Shown here: positions 12,091-24,285 of the stretch, in pieces
Layout: every line of letters starts with the position of its first letter
How positions within the stretch are numbered: position 1 is the first letter of the stretch
DNA from: Vigna angularis
Taxonomy: Eukaryota; Streptophyta; Magnoliopsida; Fabales; Fabaceae
Direction: 5' to 3'
Length of the DNA: 64,000 nucleotides
Assembly (NCBI RefSeq): GCF_016808095.1
Contig: NC_068970.1
Span: 49,511,630-49,575,629, forward strand
Program-made: the position numbers and the translations under genes
The notes under the pieces: generated by a model
What the model was told of the DNA's origin: nothing
Seen by the model: only the letters and a program-made list of their open reading frames with translations
Database searches by the model: none

Positions 12091-15000
12091 TCATGGTCGA
12101 AGAGTAATGGAGGCAAGAAAAGGCTTGAACTTCTCCTTGAACTTAGTGATGAGCAAGAACAGAACTCGATACAGAACAATCATTCCAAACATGATTGCAA
12201 GATCAACCCACTTAGAGTGACCCATTTCCACGTGCCATGTTTCTGATAGAACTTCTCTACCACTAATGTTTGCAGTTCCTCCTCCTTCTAGGTTCACTGA
12301 AAATGTTAGGCCATCAAAGTCATTCTTGAAGGACCCTTGGAGCGCATATTTGAGGAATGAAACATAGTAGAAAGGGTACTTCCACAATGGCTTCGGAAGA
12401 TCATTTGGCAGTCTGTAGAATCCACCTGTTAGAATCATGAGTCCTTCAACTCCACCAGCAAGGAACATGCCTATTACATAGTTCGGGCAGATGCTACCGA
12501 TCACCAACATGAGACTCTCAACCCACATCACTATGGAAAATAGCAAACAAGTGAAGTAGAAGAAACAATCTATTCCCTTGTGCAATCCACAAAGGTGGTA
12601 CACTATTCCTCCAGGAATAACAGAGATCAGTACCATGTAAGGAACAGCAGAGAATGTGTGGCCTATCAGAAATGCTGTCACACCATAGTGTCCATTCAAT
12701 CTCTCTCGTCCAAATACCTGACATCATACCACCAAACATTTTCATTACAAATTACACTAAATTACCATTTTAATTAATCTTTTTAATCTAGTTTAAGGAG
12801 AGGTGTTGCATCATGTTATGTTTCTTAGTTTCTTCAAACAGTTGTTGATTCCAGAAATGAAAGCTGGTTCACTATATGGCACAAAATGACAGAAAGCTTA
12901 CCTTCATTTCCTCCAACAGTGGAGAAAATCCACCGACAAGGGTCATGAAAGTCAGAACTGAAACAAAAAATATGAGCAGAGAACCTCTCCCCTGAAAAAT
13001 TCATGAGGGTATTGTATTACTCTTCAAGGTTTGTTTATAAAAGGTAAGCATTGTGCTTATTATCTAGTTACCTGTATAGATCCATTGTCTGTGCCTATGT
13101 TATAGAAGATAGATCCAATGCTTATAGCTATTACAATAAAGACAATTAGACGTAGCCAGTAATTGCTTATGTCACGAAAGAATTGCAATGAAGATCTTCT
13201 TGTAAGAACAAGGCATTGAGTAGGAAATGCAGCATGAATCCTGTTCTTCCTTGTTTCACAAGAATCCTGAAGTCATCAAAAGTTAGTATTTTGTGTGTGC
13301 AGTAAGTCTTTGCGTTTGTGAAATTATAGTCTTTTTTATTTTGTAGTGTTGGTAGGTAGAGTGGAACATGAAACTTACACTTTCAACTATTTTTTTCACC
13401 TCGCTTTTAACTTGTTTTCTTACTTGAGACATCCTGTAAGACTTTACAAGGGTATCGATTGCTTTTTCTGTACTAACTCCCTTACCAAAGCCTTCTTCAA
13501 CATCCTGAGAACAATAAGATGAATCAATTTAATTTGACTGTATTTTCTTAAAAACTGTCTGCCAAAAAGTAAAACATTAATATAACTTTTGATATCAATC
13601 CTTAAACTTGACAACTCAATGTCGAGTTCATTCCCCATAGGGAGGCAATTATTAAAATCAGTAACCAAATTTAGTTCTTTTATATATAAATATAATGTCA
13701 AGGACGAAATGGCTGATAGGGTCAACTTTGGAAGATAAAGTGATTCTTTTCCTCTAAGATAGTAAAAGTTGAGAATGATGTACCTGTTCGAAATCTTTAT
13801 TTATGATCCTTAAGTAGTGATCAGAAGGATTGTGGAGAGTTGGGCATGGGAAACCGTTTGAAGAAAAAAACTGCGATGAATCAAAAAGTTACATTGTGTT
13901 TTGCCATCTTCAAATCAAAAGGTGTTTATTTTCTAGGAATGTAGGATTTGAGTTCTTCACCTGATTTGCACCAGAGGCTGGACCAAAATATACAGTTTCG
14001 CCTGAAGACAGAAGACAGAGATCATGAAAAAGTTCGAAGACTTCACTGCTTGGCTGATGGATGGAAGTAACAATAGTCCTTCGAATTCCATCTCTTAGAT
14101 TTAGAGTTGCAATTCTACTCATAACATAATAGGAAGCTGCACTATCAAGTCCACTTGTCGGTTCGTCAAGGAAAAGGAGTCTTGGCCGTGTTAGAATCTC
14201 AATGCAGATGCTAAGTCTCCTCTTTTGTCCCCCACTCAGACCTTTAGAACCCCACCCTCCAACCCTTGTGTTAATGGCACCTTGCAGACCCATTTCTCTG
14301 AGTGTGATATCTGCCTGTTCCTTCTTCTCTGCTGTGGACATGGAATCTGGAAACTGAAGCTGAGCAGAGTAGTATAAAGTTTCCCCAGCTGTTAAAGTTG
14401 ACAGCATAGCATCTTCTTGTGTTACATAGCCCTGATTTCACATGGTGGTTAAAACAATTATTTATTTCCTTCGAAAAAATATGCTACTTTTTCTTTTAAG
14501 GTATTGTACATTTTGAGAATTTTCTTACTGATGTCCCATAGGCCAGTGTTTGTTTCTGGCCATTTATTAGAATCTTCCCTGAATGCTTCATTGGTGAGCT
14601 CAATCTTCCTGCAACATTGTTTGAATCATAAGACTTTACGTTTTTATATCTAGTTACAGGTAATGTTCAGATAAAGCAATCAGCATAACAGCAAGTTGGT
14701 GAATACTAAGAAATCCATAATAATCACAATAATGGAACATGTGAAAATGGCATTAACACTATCCTAATGAAGGAATTGTAGACACTAGAGTGTGTCAGTA
14801 TAATCACCTGCTAAACTATCAAGAAGGGTAGATTTTCCACATCCTGAAGGACCCATTATGGCCAGAATCCTCCCTGGGCTAGCATAACCTGTAAGATCCT
14901 GCAGAATTGGCTTCTTTTTGTTTCCACTTGAAACAGTGACCCACAAATTCTCCCATGTCACTGTTATGTCCTCCTTCGCTCCCTGAACTCTTACACTCAT

Positions 15001-17945
15001 TTCTATCGACTTGGTGTCATCACCTTCAGCTGTGGTTAAAACTTGTGGGTTATGTTGTGGACGAACAAACGTAAGAGTGATTAAGCAACGTGACTCGATG
15101 GTTCCATGCAGAGGAAATGAATGTGGTATTGTGGTATTTTCATTCATTGATGTGAAGTGTTACATTTTCACAGAAACAAAGGTTGTTTGTTAATTACAGC
15201 AACTCATGATTAGAGAGAGGAGAGTTTTTTATTTTGTTCTAACAGAACATGATATGAAGTAACAGCAGATTATAAGGCGATTTAAACAACGAGAGCTTCG
15301 AAAAATACAAAATAAATTCATTGTTGATTTACGAGACACTCGACAATGTCAATATTCATTCCAACTCAAACAAGTTGATATGGTTGAAAGAACAAGGAAA
15401 ATCTTAGCCGTACACATTTATTCCCCGACCATCATGTCGGAAAAATGTTAAAAGTGGTCTTATGCTTAAGGGTATATTATTATTCTTGTTATTTGACCTA
15501 CGAGACAGTAGTAAATAGGAAATATAAAGTAGAGTAAATAAAAGGTTTAATAGGTTCGGAACTCCTATATTTGCGGGTTCGTTTCAATTGGGTCTTTCAA
15601 TTTTGGAAGTGATTAATTGGGTTCTTACCACCGGCCTAATTTAATATTTTTAATAATTTCTAATTATATTTTCATTTATTAATATATTTAACAATTAAAA
15701 ATGTTAAAAATTCATCTATACAGATCAAACAGTGCCACCTGGATGCCATCTATATTTAACGAAAATGTTATTATTGAATCAAATTGACCAAATTAGGGAC
15801 CCAATTGATCACTTCCAAAATTAAAGAACCCAATTGAAACGAACCCGCATATATAGGGACCTCCGAACCTATTAAACCTAAATAAAAATTATAATAGAAA
15901 TAACAGTTTTTAGTGTAAAAGAAATAAACAAAAAGTACAGAAACAAAAAAATTATAATATAATCAATTGCCAAGAGTTAGAAGTAGATTATGATTCTAGA
16001 CTGTTGATTCTAAGATGAAACAATTTTGAACTATTTTTTAGTTGATGAAAAAACTCTATACTGAATTTTATTGGTAGATTTCTTTCATAATAAAAATATC
16101 TAAACATAAATATGGTCATTTCAGAATTAATTCATTAATATTAATTCAAAATGCACTATTTATTTCCTCACATTTGGGAGCGGAAATTAAAGATGTGAAA
16201 TTCACCTAAACAAATTTCCCCTCTTTCCTCTACTTGTGCAACTTGCTTTGATTTAAACATATTGTAACATTTTTATTTAGATGTGCATCATGTTGTCGTT
16301 CAATTGTAATATTTTTTTTATTTCAATTCTTATATAAACGCTTCTACTTCAATTATTTACACAAACTAAATAGGATTTTTTATTTAATTTTAAAAAGTAA
16401 ACAATTTTAAAATTATTATCAATTATTAGTAAAAACTATCATTTTATTTAAATTTCTACCAATTTTTTGTTCATCTTTTAATTTAAAAAAAAATCAATTT
16501 TTTAATTAAAACCAACCCTTTAATTTAAAAAATTATCAATTTGTGAATCAAAATCATCTACTTCTTTAAAATTTGAATCTGTACCAGTTTGTTTATTAAG
16601 TTTAAAAACTTCTCAATTTTTCTTCTTTGTTATGATCTTTTGATTTCGTTCAATGGACTGATAATTTGTTTTCTTTAACATGAGTTTATTTTGAAATGAT
16701 AACTTGTTTGACCATGTTCAATTGACGGGATCACGGAAGGTTTTGGCTTTCCCAATTTCCTTTTATATGTATATAATTATTATATAAATAAAAGTATTTT
16801 TTTTAATTTTAATACATTTTATGCAATTGGTTCTCCAAAGTTTTTTAATATCTATCATGATTCTCCTAAAATAATTTTTTGAAAATGCACACAGACCATG
16901 TTAATTTTCAACAAAACAGCCACGGAGAACAGTTTAAAATGAATGAATGCGCCGCATAAAAAATTTCAAATTTTTACAAGTTAAAATTAATTTGTTAAAA
17001 AACATCTATAACTTATTTATCAAAAAATTGGTTTTAATTCTTTTTTTCTTTTTCTATGTAGAAGTTTGTTGAGATAACTTTTCTAAGCATATCCACAATA
17101 TTAGGATAAGGATTTTTGAGAGAATGGAGAAAAACACAAAAAATATCATGTAAACCATATAGGGAGTAAAAAAAAGATAAGAAAAAAGAATTTCTACTAA
17201 CTCGTCCGAAAAATCAGCAACCTTATTATTCAAATACTATTTATGTACAGTGCAGTTGTCTGAATTTGATGTACTTGATAGAGAAAATGTCAATTATTAT
17301 CATTTGGCAAAGAAAAGTTATGTCCACGTAATCTCAACTTGCAGAACTGGACAACCTTGAACAGACAAAGTTTGATAATGTGGATTACACGATCAATCTC
17401 TTCCTTTGAACCTCTTTTAAAAGAAGAACCATGAGAGTCTTCCACGTATTGCCCCAATATCAATTTGCCCAATAGTTTGAATAAAAAAAAAAAAAACTGG
17501 TAATATTTCATATTCACTATCTGCTAGGGTATGATCATAATTTATGGTGAAAGAGAAAAATGTAATGGATAATGACTTTGGTTTACAAAAGGAAAAGAAA
17601 GGAAGATCATAATTTAGAGTTCTTTCTATCTGTGCAGGGAAGTAAGAGGTTTCTATACACCACATTTTTCATCGGGATTACCAATAGATGGAAATGTAAT
17701 GTAAGGTACAAAACATTAAACTATAATAAGAAATTTCTATATCCATGTCAAAGTAGATTATGAAATGAATAAATGAATGAGTGAAATGATTGAAAAAGAA
17801 GAATGGAAAGAAGGATTCGGTTGTGTGGAAAAATACCTTCTTCTGCTATGAGCATATGCGGAGTAGGTTTATTTCTGCTGCTCTCCTCTAAAATATTTTC
17901 TTCTTGCATGAGAAAATCACAGTGAACGGAACTCGAACTGGTCAT
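12091..17945 (-). CDS. ABCG (WBC) half-size ABC transporter, gene 2, complete
   Basis: Membrane exporter of the plant ABCG/WBC family; substrate unknown. Nine exons on the minus strand: 17837-17945, 14808-15029, 14529-14608, 13961-14431, 13784-13870, 13379-13504, 13072-13266, 12902-12991 and 12091-12717. They sum to 2007 nt, one frame of 668 residues, normal for the family. Walker [10 protein letters not shown] is at residues 96-104, LSGGQ at 202-206, LLFLDEP Walker B at 222-228 and the switch His near 262. The last four exons encode the membrane domain, with the hydrophobic run from about [14 protein letters not shown] to the C-terminal VLFLLITKF. The first exon is inferred: its donor and the acceptor at 15029 give matching phase across a 2.8-kb intron that contains a MITE. 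An alternative start is the ATG at 15147 in the unspliced frame. Tandem duplicate of gene 1; ABCG1/ABCG11-like. Confidence 0.9.
15544..15878. mobile_element. MITE with 9-bp target duplication, in ABCG gene 2 intron 1
   Basis: A 335-bp element beginning ggtttaat and ending attaaacc. Its ends are inverted repeats of about 80 bp sharing aataggttcgga, cgggttcgtttcaattggg and ttttggaagtgat. It is flanked by perfect direct copies of taaataaaa at 15535-15543 and 15879-15887; nine bases is typical of Mutator-type insertion. No coding capacity. Confidence 0.9.
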
Positions 17946-18104
17946 GGTAATTCTTATTTGTTCTTCCTTCTTTTGTTATCTGTTGCTAAACTATCTGCTA
18001 TGTCTTTGTTTGGTATCAAGATATAGAAAGCTTAAGCATGGTCCATTGTTTTCTACGTGAAGTAAAAACATCAAACTGTGAAGAATGGCAAAGCCAACAA
18101 ACTA

Positions 18105-18112
18105 CATATATA
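18105..18112 (-). promoter_or_regulatory. Candidate TATA box of ABCG gene 2
   Basis: Minus-strand cctatatatg lies about 160 bp upstream of the inferred ATG at 17945 and about 55 bp downstream of a G-box. The spacing would leave a 5' UTR of roughly 130 nt. Confidence 0.45.
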
Positions 18113-18166
18113 GGGCACGTAATGCAAACCAGCCCTTATAAACTTAACACCAAATCTTTTATCGTC

Positions 18167-18172
18167 CACGTG
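18167..18172 (-). promoter_or_regulatory. G-box / ABRE-like element upstream of ABCG gene 2
   Basis: CACGTG; on the minus strand it reads gtacACGTGGac, matching an ABA-response element core. Position relative to the TATA candidate suits a bZIP/bHLH site. Function is inference. Confidence 0.4.
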
Positions 18173-18255
18173 TACCTTGAACTTTTCAAATGCTTCCTAG
18201 GGTCAAAATATGTCCATATAATGTTTCAATTAAAAACTTCTTCCTTGATAAATTA

Positions 18256-18285
18256 AAATAATAATAATAATAATAATAATATTAC
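18256..18285. repeat. (AAT)n microsatellite
   Basis: About ten AAT/ATA units upstream of ABCG gene 2. Confidence 0.9.
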
Positions 18286-18289
18286 TAAT

Positions 18290-20745
18290 AAGAATATAGT
18301 TATAAATGTATGAAGAATGTGTAAACTTGAATGCGATCGGTTGATCTAATCGAAATCATAATAGTTGCGGTCTGCTGTACTGTTCAGACGAGAAGATGAG
18401 TGGGAAAATGTGCTTATGATGGAGATTGTGACACATACTAGAGAAAAATTAAGAGTGGGAGTAAGAATTTTACTTCAAAGGGAACAAATTTGAAGGCATC
18501 ATTTAAGATTGTCAACTCCACAACCTCATTCATTTATTAGTAAATATCTTCTAAAGTTATCTTTTACTAGAATTTATTAGTAAAACGTCAAACAGTGTAT
18601 TTCTAAATATATTGTTCATGTGGGTCAAGACCATGTTAACAATTTACTGTTTTGATTGAATCAATCACTTCTGTTTGGTTTGATGATACTGCAAATGATA
18701 AACTGTAATAATTGGTTTCACTTGCATTCCTTTAATTTTCAATTTAAATAGCATACTACACACTTATATTCTTAATCTTTTTTTTTTAAATATACATTAG
18801 GTTTTATAAGCCCTGAAAATAAACACTGAAAAAGTAAAATTAATAAATGTAAACAACTTTCAGCATAAATACAAAAGAGACTTGCAAAAAAATTTATATT
18901 AAACTTTCCTAACCAAGAAACTTTCATCACCAAAAATTACTTTCCTTACAAAGTGAAAAAAAAAATATCCATAAAAAGTTAATAATGAATTCTCTACACA
19001 GATATAGGGAAGTTTGGATAAAAAAATATATATATATATAATAATAATAATAATAATTTACTGAATTGAAGGCACAGTTAATTATATTATAAATATTTTA
19101 TTTATATTTATATAAATTATGTAAAGGACATAATATATATTTTTATACATTATATAATGAGGTTATAGTATGATGAATTGTGAACTTTCAATATAAACAT
19201 TGTCGGATGTATTTAATTAGTTTGGTACGTATGTATTCTTTTTAAATGAGTGAATATGATATGACATTCTAATATCACCGACATTAAAAGTTTAATAAAT
19301 AGAGATTGTATAGACATGTTTTTTTTTAAAAATAAATTAAATTGAGAACATTAAAAAAAGTTAAAAAATTATTATAATAGTATAAAGTTATATTTTTCTT
19401 AAATAATTTTTAATATGATTGCTGAGGAAGTAGTTAGTATGTTATACAGGGAATACAAGACAGCAAAACTAATTTCATACATTTGTTTTCTAACATAATC
19501 CGCTTAAGTTTCTCAGGTAATATGTCGTTTACTGCTCCTAAGGATAAGAGAAGAAGACATAAGTACGAAGTTTTTGGAAGCACGTGATTGCGTTCCTTGT
19601 TAGATTTGTGTTAACCAATTCATGCATATAGATAGAATAGCTTCTGCATAAGCTATCGATGTTTGAAACTTTTGAAACTTTTAAATACCATAAATATACA
19701 TACTATATATGCATATTTATAAATACAGTCTTGTCACTTCTTCAATCATGATAAGTTGCTAAATTTGATGCTCTCGCATGCTTATTGTTACGTTATTCAC
19801 GCCAGCCATCGTGATTCACCTTCTTTTGAAAGTCAAATTTTGACACTTACATGATGTCATTGGAACATGTTTTTCTTTTTGGCACATAATTAAAATGTGG
19901 AGGTTTGAGAGAAGTTTTTAGTTGATTGAAAGAAATGTCACTAGGATCCATATATAATTTGAAGAGTGAGATGAAATGGTAGGTACGTACAGTCTTTACT
20001 ACTATTACGTTCAATGTGAACTGTCCACATTAGCTTAAAAGGGTCAAGTTCCGGTGGCAGTTTTGAAACGTTCTGATGTGACCGTTATTTTGTCACACGT
20101 GGAAAGCCACCGCAATGAGAAGAGGAAGGAGTTCACATTTTGTAATTTTGTAATAGTTCGTTAAGTAAATAAAGGAAAAAACATCTATTTATTGGTTTCA
20201 AAATATATTTTTAATTAATATCAGCCTGATAACATTTCAAAAATTTGATAAACATATTTTATCTATAATCATATTTAATTTGTAAGATTGATTAATATTA
20301 GAGAAATTATCAATTAATTAATAACTTTTTATTAATGATCGTTCAGTTTTCGAAAGTTATCTCTAAACTTAAATATTAATCATTCAATTAAATGCTGATC
20401 AAATGGTCTTAGAAGATTTAAAGTAATTTCTTTTTTTCTAAGAGTTAAATGAAATATTCAAATAATATGTAAGATATTTTATAAATTTATACATATGAGT
20501 GATATTTTATTAATGAATGGAGATATTTTGCGTATGTTTAACATTAAATTTAACATATGAGTGTCTTCCTTGTCATAGAGATCTATAAAGCAGAAAAAAC
20601 GAACTAGTGACTCTTTCATTTTTGGCTTGTCTCTCGTTGCTAACCAACTAAAAACAAGGTGAGACCGGGTGTTTTCAAAAAAAGGAACCTTCAAACGCGG
20701 TCTAGCGGGTCTTTTTGATTTCTTTTTAGTCTTTCAACTTTCAAA

Positions 20746-20782
<37 letters not shown>

Positions 20783-22089
20783 TAAAGGCACGTTATAAAT
20801 CTTTTTTGGTTTAATTAATTAATGTATCTAATTAAATAAATTAAAATAATAATTACTTTTACAAATATTAAATATTTTTATTATAATTAATAATTAAAAT
20901 TTAATTTAAAAATATTAATTATTTAATTATTGAATTTATGATATTATTGTATATTTACATTTTTTAAGTAATATAATGCATAAAATTAAAATTTTGAATT
21001 ATTTTTTATTTTAATTTTTATTTAATAAAAAAAAACAGATTTATGAGTTGGTTTGTCCCTTGTCTCTAGTTTACCAATTTAGCAGACGAGAATATCAAAT
21101 TGAGTTAGTGAATTGAAATCTTTAACTTGATCCAAATTTGGACAGATTAGTAGTCTGGTTTGCAAGTTTAGATCTGTTTTGTCATTTTTATATATGTGTT
21201 TACTTTGAATGTTACTCCTTTACAAAATTTTATTTTGTTTGATGGAAACTGAAAACTCTTTGACAGAAAACTTTTAATATATAAAAAGTTATAGATTTTA
21301 AATTCTTCCATATATATTTTACGAGAGTAATAAATATGTCGATGTTCTTAGCATTGCACATTATTAATAAAGTGCATTTTCTTTAGTTTGATCACATTCT
21401 TGTAAAAATCATATAAGCCTCCCATAGTTTAGTTGTTGTTAGTTTTTTTAATTTGATTTTTCTTTCCATCAGTTTTGATTTGCTCCTCTCATTATTTATA
21501 TTCTCTTTTTTACGAGTTTTCATCCTGTAGTATGTGATTGATGAAACTTTAATGTGTCAAATTAAATAAAATATCAAAGTTTCATAAAGATGCATATATA
21601 ATATGATCTTATAAAAAAAGTGTTAAAAGAATTTAAAAAATAAAATTTTCCATCATCATTTTAGCATCTTTAAAGGGAGGAACATCATCTATTATGGCTA
21701 GTACAACATTCCTCCTCTACATATTTAATAACTTCCATCATTTTTCTAGCTGCATGCTTCTTTTTTTTTATATAATTTCATTTAAAACATAAATAATTTT
21801 TCACTAATTGAACATGTTTTGAGAAGAACTTAAAGTTTTTTGGTTAGAACTAAACAGTTTATTATTATTATTATTGACATTTTTTTAACTAATCAAATAA
21901 TCATAGGAGAAATAAAACATTCAATATAAAAATTACTATTTTATATTTATATATATTATTATATAAATTGAACAAAAATGTAAAACAAAATATATTAAAG
22001 CAGCCTCTTTAACACCATGTTATTGTTGTATGTGAAACAGTTTAAGAAAGAAAATTATTGTTAAAAAATTCCTGTGAACTTAAGTGAAT
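18290..22089. other. Intergenic AT-rich region
   Basis: No gene or recognisable transposon core. Contains short A/T runs, small (TA)n/(AAT)n tracts around 19026-19060, and the long (ATT)n tract listed separately. The few open frames are short and lack family features. Confidence 0.5.
20749..20777. repeat. (ATT)n microsatellite
   Basis: About nine uninterrupted ATT units. Confidence 0.9.
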
Positions 22090-22098
22090 TATAATATA

Positions 22099-23421
22099 AG
22101 TTTAATCATTTTGATAGTCTCTATTTATGTTGGGTTTTTTCAAATAGGTTTTTCTCTTCCTTTTTTTGTCTCAATTGGATCTTTAAATGTGAAAAATCAG
22201 CGTAAATTAGGTCTTTGTCGTTAAATTGAGTTAATGAGTTAAAATTAAGCTTAGTTGTCGTTGTGAGCTGGATTCATTAATTGACGTGGCATTGACGTGA
22301 CAGATGTAGGGTCATCATATTAAGCTGAGTTGTCATCACATTCAACCTTTCCCCAAATCAGAAACCCTAGCAGTCCATGACAGCCACCAAAAACGCCACC
22401 ACTAGCCTCCTAGCCTCCATGCACCGTCACACAACCACCATCATCACAAAACCATGTTCATCTTCCTAGCACAATCGCAAAACCCGTGAAGCATCAACAG
22501 AAGCACCGCCAGTCAACCTCCATGCGCCATCACCACAAACTAGGTTCGTTTTCTCTTCATCGTCGCACCATGAAGCCACCCAAACCACAAGGATCACGAG
22601 AGCTCTACAGCGAGTCTGAACCTGTAGAAATTTAGAAAAATCTCCAATCCATGAACCCTAAAATCGTGCCACCATTGGGCGAGTTCTTTTCTCCCTTCTC
22701 GCACAAATCCAAAATTCGAGACTTGTAGAAACTCAAGTCAATCTCCTTCAACCCAGAAACCCAGAAGCATCCAAAACACAAAAGCACCCAAATCGCAAAA
22801 CTCCTTCTTATTCATCACACACAATCTTCTTCATGCAAAAGCCACAGCCTTTCATCTTCTTCAAACGTGCATTGTGAGTTGCTCCTTTGTCAGCCACCAC
22901 GAGGTCGTCGTCACGTCTTCATATTCAACCAAAACCTGCAAGTAAAGCCAAACACAGAACCAACCAAAACCCTTCGAATCGCGAACCTGCGAAATCAATC
23001 CCTTTCATTGCGAGCTTCATCTTCTTCCCTAAGCATCAATCTTGCAAAAAGAAATCAAGCAATCGAAACAGAATTGCAGCAACACTCTATGAATGCTAAT
23101 TTCGTTGTGTGTTCAATCTCGAACCTTCTTCATTCTCGTTCTCAATTTCGTTTTCATGAACCCTAAAATTTCAATATTCAGAAACACTTTTTTTTATTTT
23201 TTAATTACACATATTTCACGTAACATGCTCAGCATCTTCAACGTCAATTAATGATTCTATCTCATAGTGACAACTTAGCTTAATTTTGACCTCGTTAACC
23301 CAATTTAACGGTAGGGATCCAATTACATTGATTTTTCACTTTTAGGGACCCAATTGAGAAAAAATAAGAAAGGGGCCTATTTGAGAAAACCCAACATAAG
23401 GATTATCAGAATGATTAACCC
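22099..23421. mobile_element. Mutator-type, Pack-MULE-like element
   Basis: The ends form long inverted repeats of about 165 bp (22099-22265 and about 23255-23421). They share ttaatcatt.tgata, atgttgggtttt, caaatagg, ctcaattgg, gtgaaaaatca and aaaattaagct. Flanking nine-base copies tataatata (22090-22098) and tatgatata (23422-23430) match at eight of nine positions. The interior, about 22330-23170, is clearly richer in C and G than its surroundings, with accctagcagtcc, cgccaccac, caccatcatcac and gaaaccctag-like words. It looks like captured gene sequence but has only short open frames (for example 22867-23166) and no recognisable product. No transposase. Confidence 0.8.
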
Positions 23422-23607
23422 TATGATATATAGATTAAATATAAAAGGTTTAATTAGTCTAATAGTCTCCACCGTGGTGACAATGCATCAAGTTGGTCCC
23501 TATTTTTCAAAAAGTTTCAGTTGCGTCCTAATTTTTGAAAAAGTGTTTCAATTAGATTATTTTTGAACAAAAGTTACTAATGGCATTAACGACATGTCTG
23601 TTAAACT

Positions 23608-24285
23608 GCTTTTAGCCGCCTAAAGCAGAACAAAATTGGTTTCCCCACTAATAAAGTATAGGGATAACCTAGGTCAAATCCTTGGACTCAACTTATTAAG
23701 TTTTAAGAATATTTGGTTAAATCTGTTATTTACTAACTATTTATTAAAACAAGTCGGGGAAAGAAATTAGATGCAAAAGAGATAAGAAAAGAAAAGAGTA
23801 AACAAATGAAATATGTTCAAAAAGAAAAATAAGGAAATACAATGTAAAAAAAAATAAGAATTGAAACCTAAACTAAAGTACTGGAAAGATATGGAATCTA
23901 ACTATGCATACAAAGAGTAGCTAAACTAACCTATGAATGCTATGAAATTATAATGCAAGAAAACTAGAAGTAACTGTATATGGAAACTAATGAAAATAGT
24001 GAACAGTTAATGAGAAAGAATGGTTTATACAAATATCAGAACCAAAATCTGAAAACAAGGGAATCATACTCTAAATTTAAAGTACTAAACCAAGAAATTC
24101 AACAAAAGCATATAATAGAATTTAAATGTGCAAATGATTGAGTATAAAGTGTCAATTACACTTCAGAAAGACATTCTGGCAAGAGTAAGCCCACTTTGGG
24201 GTCTTAAAGTTCATGTTTCATAACTTACAATGGTCATTTCCACTCATTCTTCTCCGGGCAGGATCATGCCAGTGGAGCTCTGTTA
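23608..24285 (-). mobile_element. LTR-end fragment, first copy
   Basis: Begins tgttaaactgcttttagccgcc and repeats the start of the next LTR (24286 onward) with divergence, sharing gcctaa.gcagaacaaa, ccactaat.aag.atagggа-type words and the later agaagacattctgg motif. It looks like the terminal part of the same LTR family, tandemly placed. Boundaries approximate. Confidence 0.5.

Noticed and set aside
22867..23166. A small protein gene in the 22-kb element
   Set aside because: No family motif, overlapping open frames in the same strand, and position inside a transposon; treated as cargo.
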